From: Nioella halotolerans
GTDB taxonomy: Bacteria > Pseudomonadota > Alphaproteobacteria > Rhodobacterales > Rhodobacteraceae
Direction of reading: 5' to 3'
NCBI GenBank assembly: GCA_003428585.1
Contig: QVQC01000046.1
Coordinates: 1 to 64,000 of the forward strand
Length of the DNA stretch: 64,000 nt
Under the pieces are notes generated by a model, which was not told where the DNA came from, did no database searches, and saw only the letters and a list, made by a program, of their open reading frames with translations. Shown here piece by piece: positions 53,465-63,664 of this stretch (positions within the stretch are counted from its first letter, which is position 1; each line of letters begins with the position of its first letter). The position numbers were made by a program, and so were the translations under genes.

Positions 53465-53958
53465 TCCGCTTCTGATTCCGGCCGCGGCCGTCCACCGGGC
53501 GGCCGCCCGCCCGCCGGTCAAGGAACGATGCGCAGGCTTTACCCCGACCGCAACCAGACCGGGGGCGAGGGCGAGGGCGAAGGTCAGCGCAAGCATGGCG
53601 ATATTCAGGCCGAGCAGCCCCAGCTTCGTCCAGAGCCGCAAGGGCAGCAGGTAAAGCGGGTGGCCGAGACAGGCCACCATCGACAGCTTGCGCGGATCCC
53701 CCAAGGGACTGCCACCGGCAGGTCGCGAACGAAAGCAAACAGGATTGGCGTCAGGACGAAAGCGGAACGCGTCAGATCATGGACCCGTTCGGCCAAGAAG
53801 GACAGGTATTGCCGGGTGGTCTCTGGGAGCATCAGGGGACCGGCACCACGAGGCAGGCCAACACCCACAAAACCCCGCACCGATGGTAGCAGGCCATGAC
53901 GGGTCATCATCGGCGAAAAGCCCACGAGCAAGGCCATCCGCTGATAGCCATGCAGCAA
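53465..53958 (-). pseudogene. Probable frameshifted membrane-protein gene
   Basis: On the minus strand from ATG 53958, protein-like sequence (RQYLSFLAERVHDLTRSAFVL, then a hydrophobic helix to VPWG near 53700) stops making sense. After a -1 shift at CCCTTGGGGG (53700-53708) a convincing continuation appears in another frame (HPLYLLPLRLWTKLGLLGLN, then another helix). The shifted frame has no stop before leuA. Best read as a decayed gene or a sequencing error; the family is not recognised. Confidence 0.45.
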
Positions 53959-55170
<1,212 letters not shown>

Positions 55171-55205
55171 CCGGCGCCCGCCTGGGGCGCCCCTGAAAGG
55201 ACCGA

Positions 55206-56156
55206 ATGGCAAGGGAGCGCGCCGATAACAGCCATACACGTCCCGTCCGGCGTCTGCTTGTGGCGGTGGTCGTGTTGTGCCTGTTGGCGCTCGTCATCGT
55301 GTGGCGCATCGACAACCCGCGCGTGGAACGCCTGCGCAGCAATATCACCGATCAGGTTGTGCCGAACCTCGAATGGGCGATGGCACCGGTGACGGCGCTC
55401 GGCCGGATGGTCGACGATTTCCAATCCTATACGCGGCTTTACCAGCAGAACGAGGAATTGCGCCGCGAATTGCAACAGATGCGCGCGTGGCGCGAGGCGG
55501 CCTTGCAACTGGAACAGGAAAACGCCCGTCTGCTGGATCTCAACCGGGTGCAGCTTGACCCCGAACTGACCTATGTCACCGGGATCGTCCGGGCCGACAG
55601 CGGCAGCCCCTTCCGCCGGTCGGTCCTGATAAACGTCGGGGCGCGTGATGGCATCGTAGACGGCTGGGCGACGATGGACGGGCTGGGCGTGGTTGGCCGG
55701 ATTTCCGGGGTGGGCGAGAACACGTCCCGCGTGATCCTGTTGACCGATGCGGCGCACCGCACCCCCGTCTCCGTGATGCCTTCAAGCCAGCAGGCCATGC
55801 TGCTTGGGGACAATACCGCGTTGCCGGTGCTGGAATTCCTCGAAACGCCCGAGGATATCTCGCCCGGCGACAGGATCGTGACCTCGGGCGATGGCGGGGT
55901 CTTCCCGCCGGGGCTGCTCGTGGGGCATGTCGTCGTCGACCGTGACGGCCGGTTGCGGGCGCGGCCCTCCGCCGACATGTCGCGCCTCAATTTCCTGCGG
56001 GTGATGCGCAGCCACCCCGGCACCTCGCTGGCCGATCCCGGCGGGCTGATCGGCCCGCCATGGCCGCTGCCATCCGACAGCGCGACCGATGCCGCGCCAG
56101 AAGACCCGGACGACACCGTGGAACTGACCCCCGAAGACGAGAGCGCCGATGGCTGA
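55206..56156 (+). CDS. mreC: Rod-shape-determining protein MreC
   Basis: Periplasmic scaffold linked to PBP2 and RodA, 316 residues. N-terminal anchor (about 18-40), coiled coil (about 80-115, QQNEELRRELQQMRAWREAAL) and the beta-domain from about 120 to 265. It has an acidic C-terminal tail (ATDAAPEDPDDTVELTPEDE). Ends overlapping mreD by 8 bases. Confidence 0.94.
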   Translation: MARERADNSHTRPVRRLLVAVVVLCLLALVIVWRIDNPRVERLRSNITDQVVPNLEWAMAPVTALGRMVDDFQSYTRLYQQNEELRRELQQMRAWREAALQLEQENARLLDLNRVQLDPELTYVTGIVRADSGSPFRRSVLINVGARDGIVDGWATMDGLGVVGRISGVGENTSRVILLTDAAHRTPVSVMPSSQQAMLLGDNTALPVLEFLETPEDISPGDRIVTSGDGGVFPPGLLVGHVVVDRDGRLRARPSADMSRLNFLRVMRSHPGTSLADPGGLIGPPWPLPSDSATDAAPEDPDDTVELTPEDESADG

Positions 56157-56682
56157 ACGGCGTGCACGCGGTATTTGGCGCTACCGGATGGTCTACCTGT
56201 TGTTCGGCTTGGCGGTCATCCTCTACCGCATCCTGCCGCTGCAAACCGGCATACCCAGCCTGCCCGGCCCCGATTTCATTCTTTGCGTGACGCTGGCATG
56301 GGTCTTGCGCCAACCGGCGGCTGTGCCGCTTGCGGCGATCCTGCTGCTGTTCCTGATCGGCGATTTCCTGCTGCAACGCCCGCCCGGATTGTGGACCGCG
56401 CTTGCCGTCATGGCGACGGAATTCTTGCGCAACCGGCGCGCGGGCCTTGCCGAGGTGCCGTTTCTCTTCGAATGGGGCGTGGTTGCAGGGGTGATCCTTG
56501 CGATGGTGCTGGGCCAGCGGGTCGTCCTCTGGATCCTTGTCACCGACCAGCCAAGCCTCGGGCTTGCGCTGATGGAGGGGCTCGCAACGATCGTGCTCTA
56601 CCCGACCGTCGTGCTGGTCTCGAAATACCTGCTGGGAATGGGTAGGATGCGCGCCATCGACATGGAGCCCGGCAGACCATGA
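56149..56682 (+). CDS. mreD: Rod-shape-determining protein MreD
   Basis: A small polytopic membrane protein (177 residues, about five helices) that completes the MreBCD complex. Identified by position and hydrophobic profile (YLLFGLAVILYRILPLQTG, LLFLIGDFLLQRPPGLWTAL); sequence conservation in this family is low. Overlaps mreC before it and mrdA after it. Confidence 0.9.
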   Translation: MAERRARGIWRYRMVYLLFGLAVILYRILPLQTGIPSLPGPDFILCVTLAWVLRQPAAVPLAAILLLFLIGDFLLQRPPGLWTALAVMATEFLRNRRAGLAEVPFLFEWGVVAGVILAMVLGQRVVLWILVTDQPSLGLALMEGLATIVLYPTVVLVSKYLLGMGRMRAIDMEPGRP

Positions 56683-58625
56683 AGCGTTCCCAGAAAGAGA
56701 CCGAGGACAGCGCCCGCGCGATTTCGCGTCGGTCCATGGTGATGGGCGGCCTCATGTTGGCCACCAGCGGGGCGCTCGCCGCGCGGATGCGCTATCTTCA
56801 GGTCGAACGCGCCAGCGATTTCCGCCTGCTGGCCGAGGAAAACCGCATCAACATCCAGCTTCTGCCACCCGCCCGCGGGCTGATCTACGACCGGGAGGGG
56901 CGGGTTCTGGCCAATAACGAACAGAATTATACCGTGGTCATGGTGCGCGAGAACGCAGATGACGTTGACGCGGTGCTGGATCGCTTGTCACGCATCGTGC
57001 GAATCGACATGCGGGACCTGGCCCGCGCGCGTGAGGAAATGATGGCCCGCGCCCCCTTCGTGCCCGTGACCATCGCCGACCGGCTGAGTTGGGAGGAATT
57101 CGCCTCGATCGCGGTGAACGCCCCTGCCCTGCCCGGGATCACGCCAGAGGTCGGGCTTAGCCGGATCTACCCGTTTGGCCAAGATTTCGCGCACGTGGTG
57201 GGCTATGTCGGGCCGGTGTCGGATTTCTATCTTGAATCAACGGGCGACACCGATCCGGTCCTGCAAATCCCCGATTTCCAGGTCGGCCGCTACGCCGTCG
57301 AGTCGCACATGGAACAAGACTTGCGCGGCGAAACCGGCAGCCGCCGGGTGGAGGTGAACGCCGCCGGTCGGGTGATGCGAGAGCTTGACCGCACGCCGCC
57401 CACCCCCGGCAAGGATCTGCAACTGACCGTCGATACCGGCCTGCAGAACTACGCGCAGGCGCGGCTGACGGACGAAAGCGCCTCGGCCGTGGTGATGGAC
57501 GTCGATAGCGGCGAGGTTCTCGCGCTCGTCTCTGCGCCATCCTACGACCCCAACCTCTTCGTGCGCGGCATCTCGACGGCGGAATACGGCAACCTGACGG
57601 ATGACCCCTACCGGCCGCTCGCCAGCAAGACGGTGCAGGGGACTTATCCGCCGGGCTCCACTTTCAAGATGATCACCGCGCTTGCCGGGCTGGAGGCAGG
57701 GGTGATCGACCCCGAGGAAACGATCACCTGCAACGGCTCCATCGAGCTTGGCACACGTCGGTTCCATTGCTGGCGTCGGGGCGGGCACGGACGCATGGAC
57801 CTCGTGGATGGGCTCGCACAGTCTTGCGACGTCTATTACTATGAGCTTGCACAGCGCGTCGGGATCGACGCGATCTCCGCCATGGCGCGCCGGTTCGGGC
57901 TCGGTGACCGCCATGACCTGCCACTGTCCGGTGTGGCCAGCGGTCTCGTGCCCGACCGGGACTGGAAACGCGCCAACCGCGGTGCGGAATGGGTGGTGGG
58001 CGACACGCTCAACGCCGCCATCGGGCAGGGCTTTGTCCTGAATTCTCCGCTGCAACTTGCAGTGATGACCAGCCGTATCGCCACCGGGCGGGCGGTGCGG
58101 CCGCATCTTGTACGCACGGTCAACGGGATCGATCAGCGCCCGGCGCAGGACGAGGATCTCGGGATCGACCCAGACCACCTTGCCGTGATCCGAGAGGCGA
58201 TGTGGAACGTGACCAATGTCCGCCGCGGCACCGCCTATTCCTCGCGCACGGTCGAGGAGGGCTTCGAGATCGCCGGCAAGACCGGCACCAGCCAAGTGCG
58301 CAGCATCACCTCCGAGGAGCGCGCCGCGGGCGTCACCAGAAACGAGGATCTGCCGTGGGAACGGCGCGACCACGCGCTTTTCGTCGGATATGCCCCGGCC
58401 GAAGCGCCGCGTTACGCGGTCAGCGTCGTCGTGGAGCATGGCGGCGGCGGATCCACGGTGGCCGCCCCGATCGCGCGCGACCTGCTGTTGCGCACCATGC
58501 ACGGAACGGTTCCGCCATCCTCCGCCTACCCGGTGGGCCAACGCCGCGATATGGAACGGATGCATGACACGATGGACCTTCTGCCGCTTGATCCGCTGAA
58601 CCCAACCGGGCGCACGCGCGCATGA
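56679..58625 (+). CDS. mrdA: Penicillin-binding protein 2 (transpeptidase of the elongasome)
   Basis: Class B PBP, 648 residues. One N-terminal transmembrane helix (about 20-40), pedestal domain, and transpeptidase domain with SxxK at Ser327 (PPGSTFKMI), SxN-type motif SCDVYYY (about 388) and KTG at Lys534 (AGKTGTSQ). It cross-links peptidoglycan during lateral growth and partners RodA, whose gene overlaps its stop (ATGA). It is probably cotranscribed with the mre genes. Confidence 0.95.
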   Translation: MKRSQKETEDSARAISRRSMVMGGLMLATSGALAARMRYLQVERASDFRLLAEENRINIQLLPPARGLIYDREGRVLANNEQNYTVVMVRENADDVDAVLDRLSRIVRIDMRDLARAREEMMARAPFVPVTIADRLSWEEFASIAVNAPALPGITPEVGLSRIYPFGQDFAHVVGYVGPVSDFYLESTGDTDPVLQIPDFQVGRYAVESHMEQDLRGETGSRRVEVNAAGRVMRELDRTPPTPGKDLQLTVDTGLQNYAQARLTDESASAVVMDVDSGEVLALVSAPSYDPNLFVRGISTAEYGNLTDDPYRPLASKTVQGTYPPGSTFKMITALAGLEAGVIDPEETITCNGSIELGTRRFHCWRRGGHGRMDLVDGLAQSCDVYYYELAQRVGIDAISAMARRFGLGDRHDLPLSGVASGLVPDRDWKRANRGAEWVVGDTLNAAIGQGFVLNSPLQLAVMTSRIATGRAVRPHLVRTVNGIDQRPAQDEDLGIDPDHLAVIREAMWNVTNVRRGTAYSSRTVEEGFEIAGKTGTSQVRSITSEERAAGVTRNEDLPWERRDHALFVGYAPAEAPRYAVSVVVEHGGGGSTVAAPIARDLLLRTMHGTVPPSSAYPVGQRRDMERMHDTMDLLPLDPLNPTGRTRA

Positions 58626-59761
58626 GCTTTCTGGAATATACCCAAAAGGCGACGCCGACCGGCCTGCGCAAGGTGATTCACCTGAACTGGGCGCTGATCC
58701 TGCTGATCGGCGCCGTCGCCTGCATAGGCTTCCTGATCCTGTATTCCGTCGCCGGCGGGTCAATGCGACCTTGGTCGGCCCTGCAGATGCAGCGCTTCGC
58801 GCTCGGCCTCGTGGCGATGCTTATCGTCGCGTTCATCCCGATCTGGTTCTGGCGCAACCTGTCAGCCGTAGCCTATGGCCTGTCGTTGCTGCTGCTGCTG
58901 TTCGTCGAACTGTTCGGGTCGGTGGGCATGGGCGCGCAACGCTGGATCGACCTTGGCTTCATGCGGCTTCAACCATCCGAGATGACCAAGATCACCATCG
59001 TGATGATCCTTGCCGCCTATTACGACTGGCTCGATCTGCGAAAGGTATCGCATCCGGCATACGTGGCGATCCCGGTGGCGATAATCCTCGTGCCGGCCAT
59101 GCTGACCTTCATGCAGCCCGACCTCGGTACGGCGGGCCTGTTGATGATGGGGGGCGCCGCGATGATGTTTCTCGCCGGCGTCCACTGGGCCTATTTCGCC
59201 GCCGTGATCGGTGCGGCGGCGGGGGCCGTCACGGCGGTCATCGCGTCGCGCGGAACCGAATGGCAGCTTTTGCAGGATTATCAGTATCGGCGGATCGATA
59301 CGTTCCTTGATCCGGCATCGGACCCGCTTGGCGCGGGCTACCACATCACCCAAAGCCAGATCGCGCTCGGCTCTGGCGGCTGGACGGGACGCGGGTACAT
59401 GCAAGGCACCCAGTCGAGCCTCAATTTCCTGCCTGAAAAGCACACCGACTTCATCTTCACCACGCTGGCGGAGGAATTCGGCTTCGTGGGGGGGGTTTCC
59501 CTGCTCGTGCTCTACCTGCTTATCCTGCTTTTTTGCATCGCCACCGCGCTCAGGACCAAGGATCGTTTCGCATCGCTGGTCTCTCTCGGCGTCGCGGTGA
59601 CCTTCTTTCTCTATTTTGCAATCAACATGGCAATGGTCATGGGCCTTGTCCCGGTCGTCGGTGTGCCGCTGCCGCTGGTCAGTTACGGGGGGTCGGCCAT
59701 GCTGGTGCTGATGGCGGCTTTCGGGCTGGTCCAGTCCGCCCATATCCATCGCCCCCGCTGA
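58622..59761 (+). CDS. rodA: Peptidoglycan glycosyltransferase RodA
   Basis: SEDS-family polymerase of 379 residues with about ten helices. Conserved GAQRWIDLGFMRLQPSEMTK and LPEKHTDFIFTTLAEEFGF, and the C-terminal VPLPLVSYGGSAML, are the SEDS hallmarks; the catalytic Asp is in the EKHTDFIF region. It works with MrdA and MreBCD. Confidence 0.95.
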   Translation: MSFLEYTQKATPTGLRKVIHLNWALILLIGAVACIGFLILYSVAGGSMRPWSALQMQRFALGLVAMLIVAFIPIWFWRNLSAVAYGLSLLLLLFVELFGSVGMGAQRWIDLGFMRLQPSEMTKITIVMILAAYYDWLDLRKVSHPAYVAIPVAIILVPAMLTFMQPDLGTAGLLMMGGAAMMFLAGVHWAYFAAVIGAAAGAVTAVIASRGTEWQLLQDYQYRRIDTFLDPASDPLGAGYHITQSQIALGSGGWTGRGYMQGTQSSLNFLPEKHTDFIFTTLAEEFGFVGGVSLLVLYLLILLFCIATALRTKDRFASLVSLGVAVTFFLYFAINMAMVMGLVPVVGVPLPLVSYGGSAMLVLMAAFGLVQSAHIHRPR

Positions 59762-59771
59762 AGGTGCTCTG

Positions 59772-60704
59772 ATGCTCACCATTCTCTTCTCCGCCCGCCC
59801 CGATAGCTGGGACCAGTATGACGACCCGCTGAACGACGCGCTGTCGGATGCCGGGATCGGCCCGTTCCGCGTGGTGACACAGGCCGCCGCGGATGAGGTC
59901 GATTACATCGTCTACGCCCCGGACAGCGGGCTGACGGATTTCTCGGTCTTTCCAAGGCTGAAGGCGGTGCTAAGCCTCTGGGCCGGGGTCGAACGCATCG
60001 TGGGCAATCCCACGATCACCGTGCCGCTGGCGCGCATGGTCGATGCCGGCCTGCGCGAAGGTATGCAGGAATGGGTCACGGGGCATGTGCTGCGTCACCA
60101 TCTCGGAATGGACGCGCATATTCTTGGCACGCCGGGTATCTGGACCAAGCAGGTGCCACCTCTGGCGCGCGACCGAACCGTCGCGATCCTTGGCCTTGGT
60201 GAACTTGGGGCCGCCTCGGCGGAGGCGCTCGTGCACCTTGGCTTTCGCGTTTCGGGCTGGAGCCGCCGCCCGAAAGCCCTGCCCGGCATGCAGTGCCATC
60301 ACGGGGCCGAAGGGCTGGACACCTGCCTGCGCGAGGCAGAGATCGTTGTCCTCCTGCTGCCCGACACGCCCGCGACGCAAAACATATTGAATAGCCGAAC
60401 GCTCGACCTGCTGCCGACGGGGGCGGTGATCATCAATCCGGGGCGCGGGCCGCTGATCGACGATGACGCTCTTCTCGCCGCGCTCGACAGCGACCGGGTC
60501 GGCCACGCCACGCTGGATGTCTTCCGGGTGGAACCGCTGCCGACCGATCATCCCTACTGGGCTCATCCGAAGGTCACGGTGACCCCGCATATCGCGTCGG
60601 AAACACGGCCGGCGACGGCCTCGAAAGTCGTGGCCGAGAACATCCGCCGCAAAGAGGCGGGCGAACCGATGCTGAACCTCGTCGATCGCGGCGTCGGCTA
60701 CTAA
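59772..60704 (+). CDS. D-2-hydroxyacid dehydrogenase, GhrA (glyoxylate/hydroxypyruvate reductase) type
   Basis: NAD(P)-dependent reductase of 310 residues. Nucleotide motif LGLGELGAASAEAL (about 140-153), catalytic Arg in NPGRGPLIDDDAL, Glu in FRVEPLPTDH and His in TPHIASET. The Leu/Trp-rich substrate region (LSLWAGVERI) resembles GhrA. It follows rodA by 10 bases and may be read with the shape operon, though its role looks metabolic. Confidence 0.88.
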   Translation: MLTILFSARPDSWDQYDDPLNDALSDAGIGPFRVVTQAAADEVDYIVYAPDSGLTDFSVFPRLKAVLSLWAGVERIVGNPTITVPLARMVDAGLREGMQEWVTGHVLRHHLGMDAHILGTPGIWTKQVPPLARDRTVAILGLGELGAASAEALVHLGFRVSGWSRRPKALPGMQCHHGAEGLDTCLREAEIVVLLLPDTPATQNILNSRTLDLLPTGAVIINPGRGPLIDDDALLAALDSDRVGHATLDVFRVEPLPTDHPYWAHPKVTVTPHIASETRPATASKVVAENIRRKEAGEPMLNLVDRGVGY

Positions 60705-60807
60705 GGCACGACCGGCCCCTTCATCTTGCGGGGAATAGACCGGGAAAGTCGCCTAAACGAACGGGGCAGCGCATCCCGGCCGATTAGGCCGCGCGAAATG
60801 GTCGCCG

Positions 60808-61698
60808 TCAGATCCACTTCGCCATCGGCGGCAGGCTCATCAGCACCGCGTTGGCGTCATGCCCAGTGGCCAGCCCGAACTTGGTGCCGCGGTCATAGAC
60901 GAGGTTATACTCGGCATAAAGGCCGCGATGCACCAGTTGCGCCTCCTTGTCGTCCTCGGTCCATGCCGTATCGCGGCGCGTCTCGATGATCGGCAGGAAG
61001 GCGGGCAGGAAGGCGCGCCCGATATCCTGCGTCAGGGCAAAATCCGCCTCCCAGTCGCCGCTGTTGCGGTCGTCCATGAAGATGCCGCCAACCCCGCGCG
61101 CCCGGTGCCTGTGCGGGATGTAGAAATACTCGTCCGCCCAGGCCTTCAACTCGGCATGCAGTCCCGCACCGTGCGGCGCGAGGTAAGTTTCCTGAACGGC
61201 ATGAAAATGGGCGGTATCCGCCTCATACTCGATACAAGGATTGAGGTCCGATCCCCCCCCGAACCACCACGCGTTCGGCGTCCAGAACATCCGCGTGTTC
61301 ATGTGAACAGCCGGGCAATGCGGGTTCTGCATATGCGCCACCAGTGAAATCCCCGACGCCCAGAAACGCGGATCCTCGGCCATTCCGGGCACGCCGCGCG
61401 CTGCCATCGCCTTTTGCGCCGCGTCCCCCAGGCGTCCATAGACGGTGGAAACGTTGACGCCCACCTTCTCGAAGACCCGGCCGCCGCGCAGCACGCTCAT
61501 CAAGCCGCCGCCCGCATCGGACCCGTCATCGGAGGCGCGGGTGGTCTTTGTCACCTCGAACCGGCCCGCCTGCCGGTCGGCGAACGGGCCTGTCGTTTGG
61601 CTGTCCTCCAGCGCCTCGAACGCGGCGACGATCTCGTCGCGCAATTCTCGGAACCACGCCGAGACGCGCGGCTTGCGGGCATCGAACGGGTCGCTCAT
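60808..61698 (-). CDS. hemF: Oxygen-dependent coproporphyrinogen III oxidase
   Basis: Heme biosynthesis step converting coproporphyrinogen III to protoporphyrinogen IX aerobically; 296 residues. Conserved HMNTRMFWTPNAWWFGGGSDL, YFYIPHRHRARGVGGIFMDD and HRGLYAEYNLVYDRGTKFGL (the last two split by neighbouring residues) are diagnostic. The ATG at 61698 follows GGGAGA. Confidence 0.96.
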   Translation of the reverse strand: MSDPFDARKPRVSAWFRELRDEIVAAFEALEDSQTTGPFADRQAGRFEVTKTTRASDDGSDAGGGLMSVLRGGRVFEKVGVNVSTVYGRLGDAAQKAMAARGVPGMAEDPRFWASGISLVAHMQNPHCPAVHMNTRMFWTPNAWWFGGGSDLNPCIEYEADTAHFHAVQETYLAPHGAGLHAELKAWADEYFYIPHRHRARGVGGIFMDDRNSGDWEADFALTQDIGRAFLPAFLPIIETRRDTAWTEDDKEAQLVHRGLYAEYNLVYDRGTKFGLATGHDANAVLMSLPPMAKWI

Positions 61699-61924
61699 CG
61701 CGGGTCTCCCTTTCAAATTCGACTGGGCTGCGCCCAATCGGCGTCGGCGGGTCCAGTGGACGAGACACAGATATTGCGGCCTTTCGCTCGCGCCAACCCA
61801 TATCTGCGACGCCTCAAAATTGTCTCAATAGTGTAGAAGGTTAAAGATGGATTTCATCCGGGGAATCCCCTAATCTTTCATAAAAGCCGCACTAGACGGC
61901 GCCAGAGGCAGATAGGGCAGTTTC

Positions 61925-63478
61925 GTGACCCGAAGAGCGTTCCTTTCGGTCCTTTTGGGCCTCACGATGCTATGCGGCATCGCCCTGACCATTCCCGGCC
62001 CGGCGCAGGCGGCGCCTTACGCGGCCATGGTGATCGACGCGCGGACCGGCGAGGTTCTGCATTCGCGTAATGCCGACAGCCGCCTGCATCCCGCCTCGCT
62101 GACCAAGATGATGACCCTCTACATCGTGTTCGAGGCGCTTCGCCTTGGCGAGATCACGCTCGACACGCCGATCCGCATCTCGCGCAACGCCGACGCGGAA
62201 CCGCCGTCGCACCTTGGCCTGCAGGCGGGCAGCACGATCCGGCTGCGCTACCTGATCCGGGCAAGCTCTGTCCGGTCCGCCAATGATGCCGCAACGGCGC
62301 TTGCAGAGGCGATCGAGGGGTCCGAGGCGGCCTTCGCCCGCCGCATGAACCGCACCGCCGAAGCGCTTGGCATGACCCGCACCACCTTTCGCAATGCCCA
62401 CGGCCTGACAGCGGAGGGGCACCTTTCCACCGCACGCGACATGACAACGATGGGGCGGCGGCTTTTCTACGACTACCCGCAATACTACAACCTGTTCTCG
62501 CGCCGCTCGACGGATGCCGGCATCGCCACCGTGCGCAACACCAACCGCCGGTTCCTCGATGCCTATCGCGGCGCTGACGGGATCAAGACGGGCTATACAC
62601 GTGCTGCCGGGTTCAATCTTGTCGCCTCTGCCGAACGCGGCGGCGTGCGGATCATCGCAACGGTGTTCGGCGGTCGGTCCACCGCAACCCGCAATGAACG
62701 GATCATGGAGCTTCTGGACATGGGCTTTGCCCGCGCCCCCAGGCACGCGACCGTGAGGCGCCCTGAACTGCCGCAATACCCCGATGACGGGCCTATCGGG
62801 CGCAACTACAACGCCACCGGACTTGTGACCCGAAGCCTCAGGCCCTTGCGCCGCCCGACGGATGACCCCGCGGATACGCCAAGCGTTGCGCCCGAATTGC
62901 TGGCCGCCGTGGAGGATGCCGTCGGAACTGCACTCGCCGCGCCACCCGACGAGCCCCCGGAAGAGGAGGCCGTTCTGGCCGAGATCACCCCGACCCCAAG
63001 GCCGGAGCCGCCGGTGGAAGATGGCGTGGGCGCCTCGATCGAGCCGGAAGCGGCTGCGCAGTCGCCCCCCACCTCGCCGGACACCAGCCACACCATCGCC
63101 GCACTCGACCCGGAGCCGGAGATGACGCCGATCCCCCGCCCGGAAATCGTGGCCTACGATTCGATGGAGATCGAGCTTGCGGTGATCGACCCGGACCCGG
63201 AACCGCCGGAACAGGAAATCATCACCCGGGCGTCATCGACCGGCAACCGGCTCTACGGCGTGTCGCTTGGCCGTTACCCGTCGCGGTTCGCGGCGGAACA
63301 GCTGTTGCTGCGCACCGCCCTTGCCGAGCTTGGAACCTTCGACGAAGCACTGCGCAGCGTGGTCGAGCGCACCGGCGGCTACGAGGCGCAATTCGCGGGA
63401 ATGAGCCAATCGGAAGCGGAACGTGCCTGTGCCCGGCTCATGTCGCGCAACGTCACCTGCACGACCTACGGGCCCTGA
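61925..63478 (+). CDS. D-alanyl-D-alanine carboxypeptidase with C-terminal SPOR domain
   Basis: PBP5/6-type serine peptidase, 517 residues, exported (signal peptide about 1-30, LSVLLGLTMLCGIALTIPGPAQA). Active-site SxxK at Ser58-Lys61 (HPASLTKM), SxN at Ser118-Ala-Asn120, and KTG in DGIKTGYT. An unusually long Pro/Glu-rich linker (about 275-435) leads to a SPOR-type peptidoglycan-binding domain (about 438-517, YGVSLGRYPSRFAAEQLL), which may target it to the septum. Start codon GTG. Confidence 0.92.
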   Translation: MTRRAFLSVLLGLTMLCGIALTIPGPAQAAPYAAMVIDARTGEVLHSRNADSRLHPASLTKMMTLYIVFEALRLGEITLDTPIRISRNADAEPPSHLGLQAGSTIRLRYLIRASSVRSANDAATALAEAIEGSEAAFARRMNRTAEALGMTRTTFRNAHGLTAEGHLSTARDMTTMGRRLFYDYPQYYNLFSRRSTDAGIATVRNTNRRFLDAYRGADGIKTGYTRAAGFNLVASAERGGVRIIATVFGGRSTATRNERIMELLDMGFARAPRHATVRRPELPQYPDDGPIGRNYNATGLVTRSLRPLRRPTDDPADTPSVAPELLAAVEDAVGTALAAPPDEPPEEEAVLAEITPTPRPEPPVEDGVGASIEPEAAAQSPPTSPDTSHTIAALDPEPEMTPIPRPEIVAYDSMEIELAVIDPDPEPPEQEIITRASSTGNRLYGVSLGRYPSRFAAEQLLLRTALAELGTFDEALRSVVERTGGYEAQFAGMSQSEAERACARLMSRNVTCTTYGP

Positions 63479-63488
63479 CGATGCCCAG

Positions 63489-63647
63489 CTAGCGTTTGGG
63501 CTTGTCGTCGTAGTCACCGTTCAGGATTCGGTTGGCGTCGCCCTCTGGGTCATCGAACTGCCCGCGTTTGAGCAACCAGAAGAATCCCACGAGGCCGACC
63601 GCCCCGAGGAACAGGGACACGGGAATGAGAATGAGGAGAATTTCCAT
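63489..63647 (-). CDS. ccoS: cbb3-type cytochrome oxidase assembly protein CcoS
   Basis: A 52-residue protein, too short for most gene finders: MEILLILIPVSLFLGAVGLV forms one membrane helix, followed by FFWLLKRGQFDDPEGDANRIL and a basic tail ending DDKPKR. The GQFDD(P)EG-type motif is the CcoS signature. It follows ccoI by 17 bases; the family is needed for active cbb3 oxidase. Confidence 0.92.
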   Translation of the reverse strand: MEILLILIPVSLFLGAVGLVGFFWLLKRGQFDDPEGDANRILNGDYDDKPKR

Positions 63648-63664
63648 GCCAGCCTTTCGGCGCG

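Noticed and set aside
51851..53704. 617-codon open frame on the minus strand
   Set aside because: Most of it is antisense to leuA. Only its first ~60 codons look real and are reported as part of the frameshifted gene.
53700..53708. Programmed -1 ribosomal frameshift at CCCTTGGGGG
   Set aside because: The zero-frame codons do not form an X-XXY-YYZ heptamer, and the shifted frame lacks a sensible end, so decay or sequencing error is more likely.
61816..61830. FNR-like dyad ATTGTCTCAAT between hemF and the carboxypeptidase gene
   Set aside because: Half-site sequence and spacing do not fit TTGAT-N4-ATCAA; probably chance.
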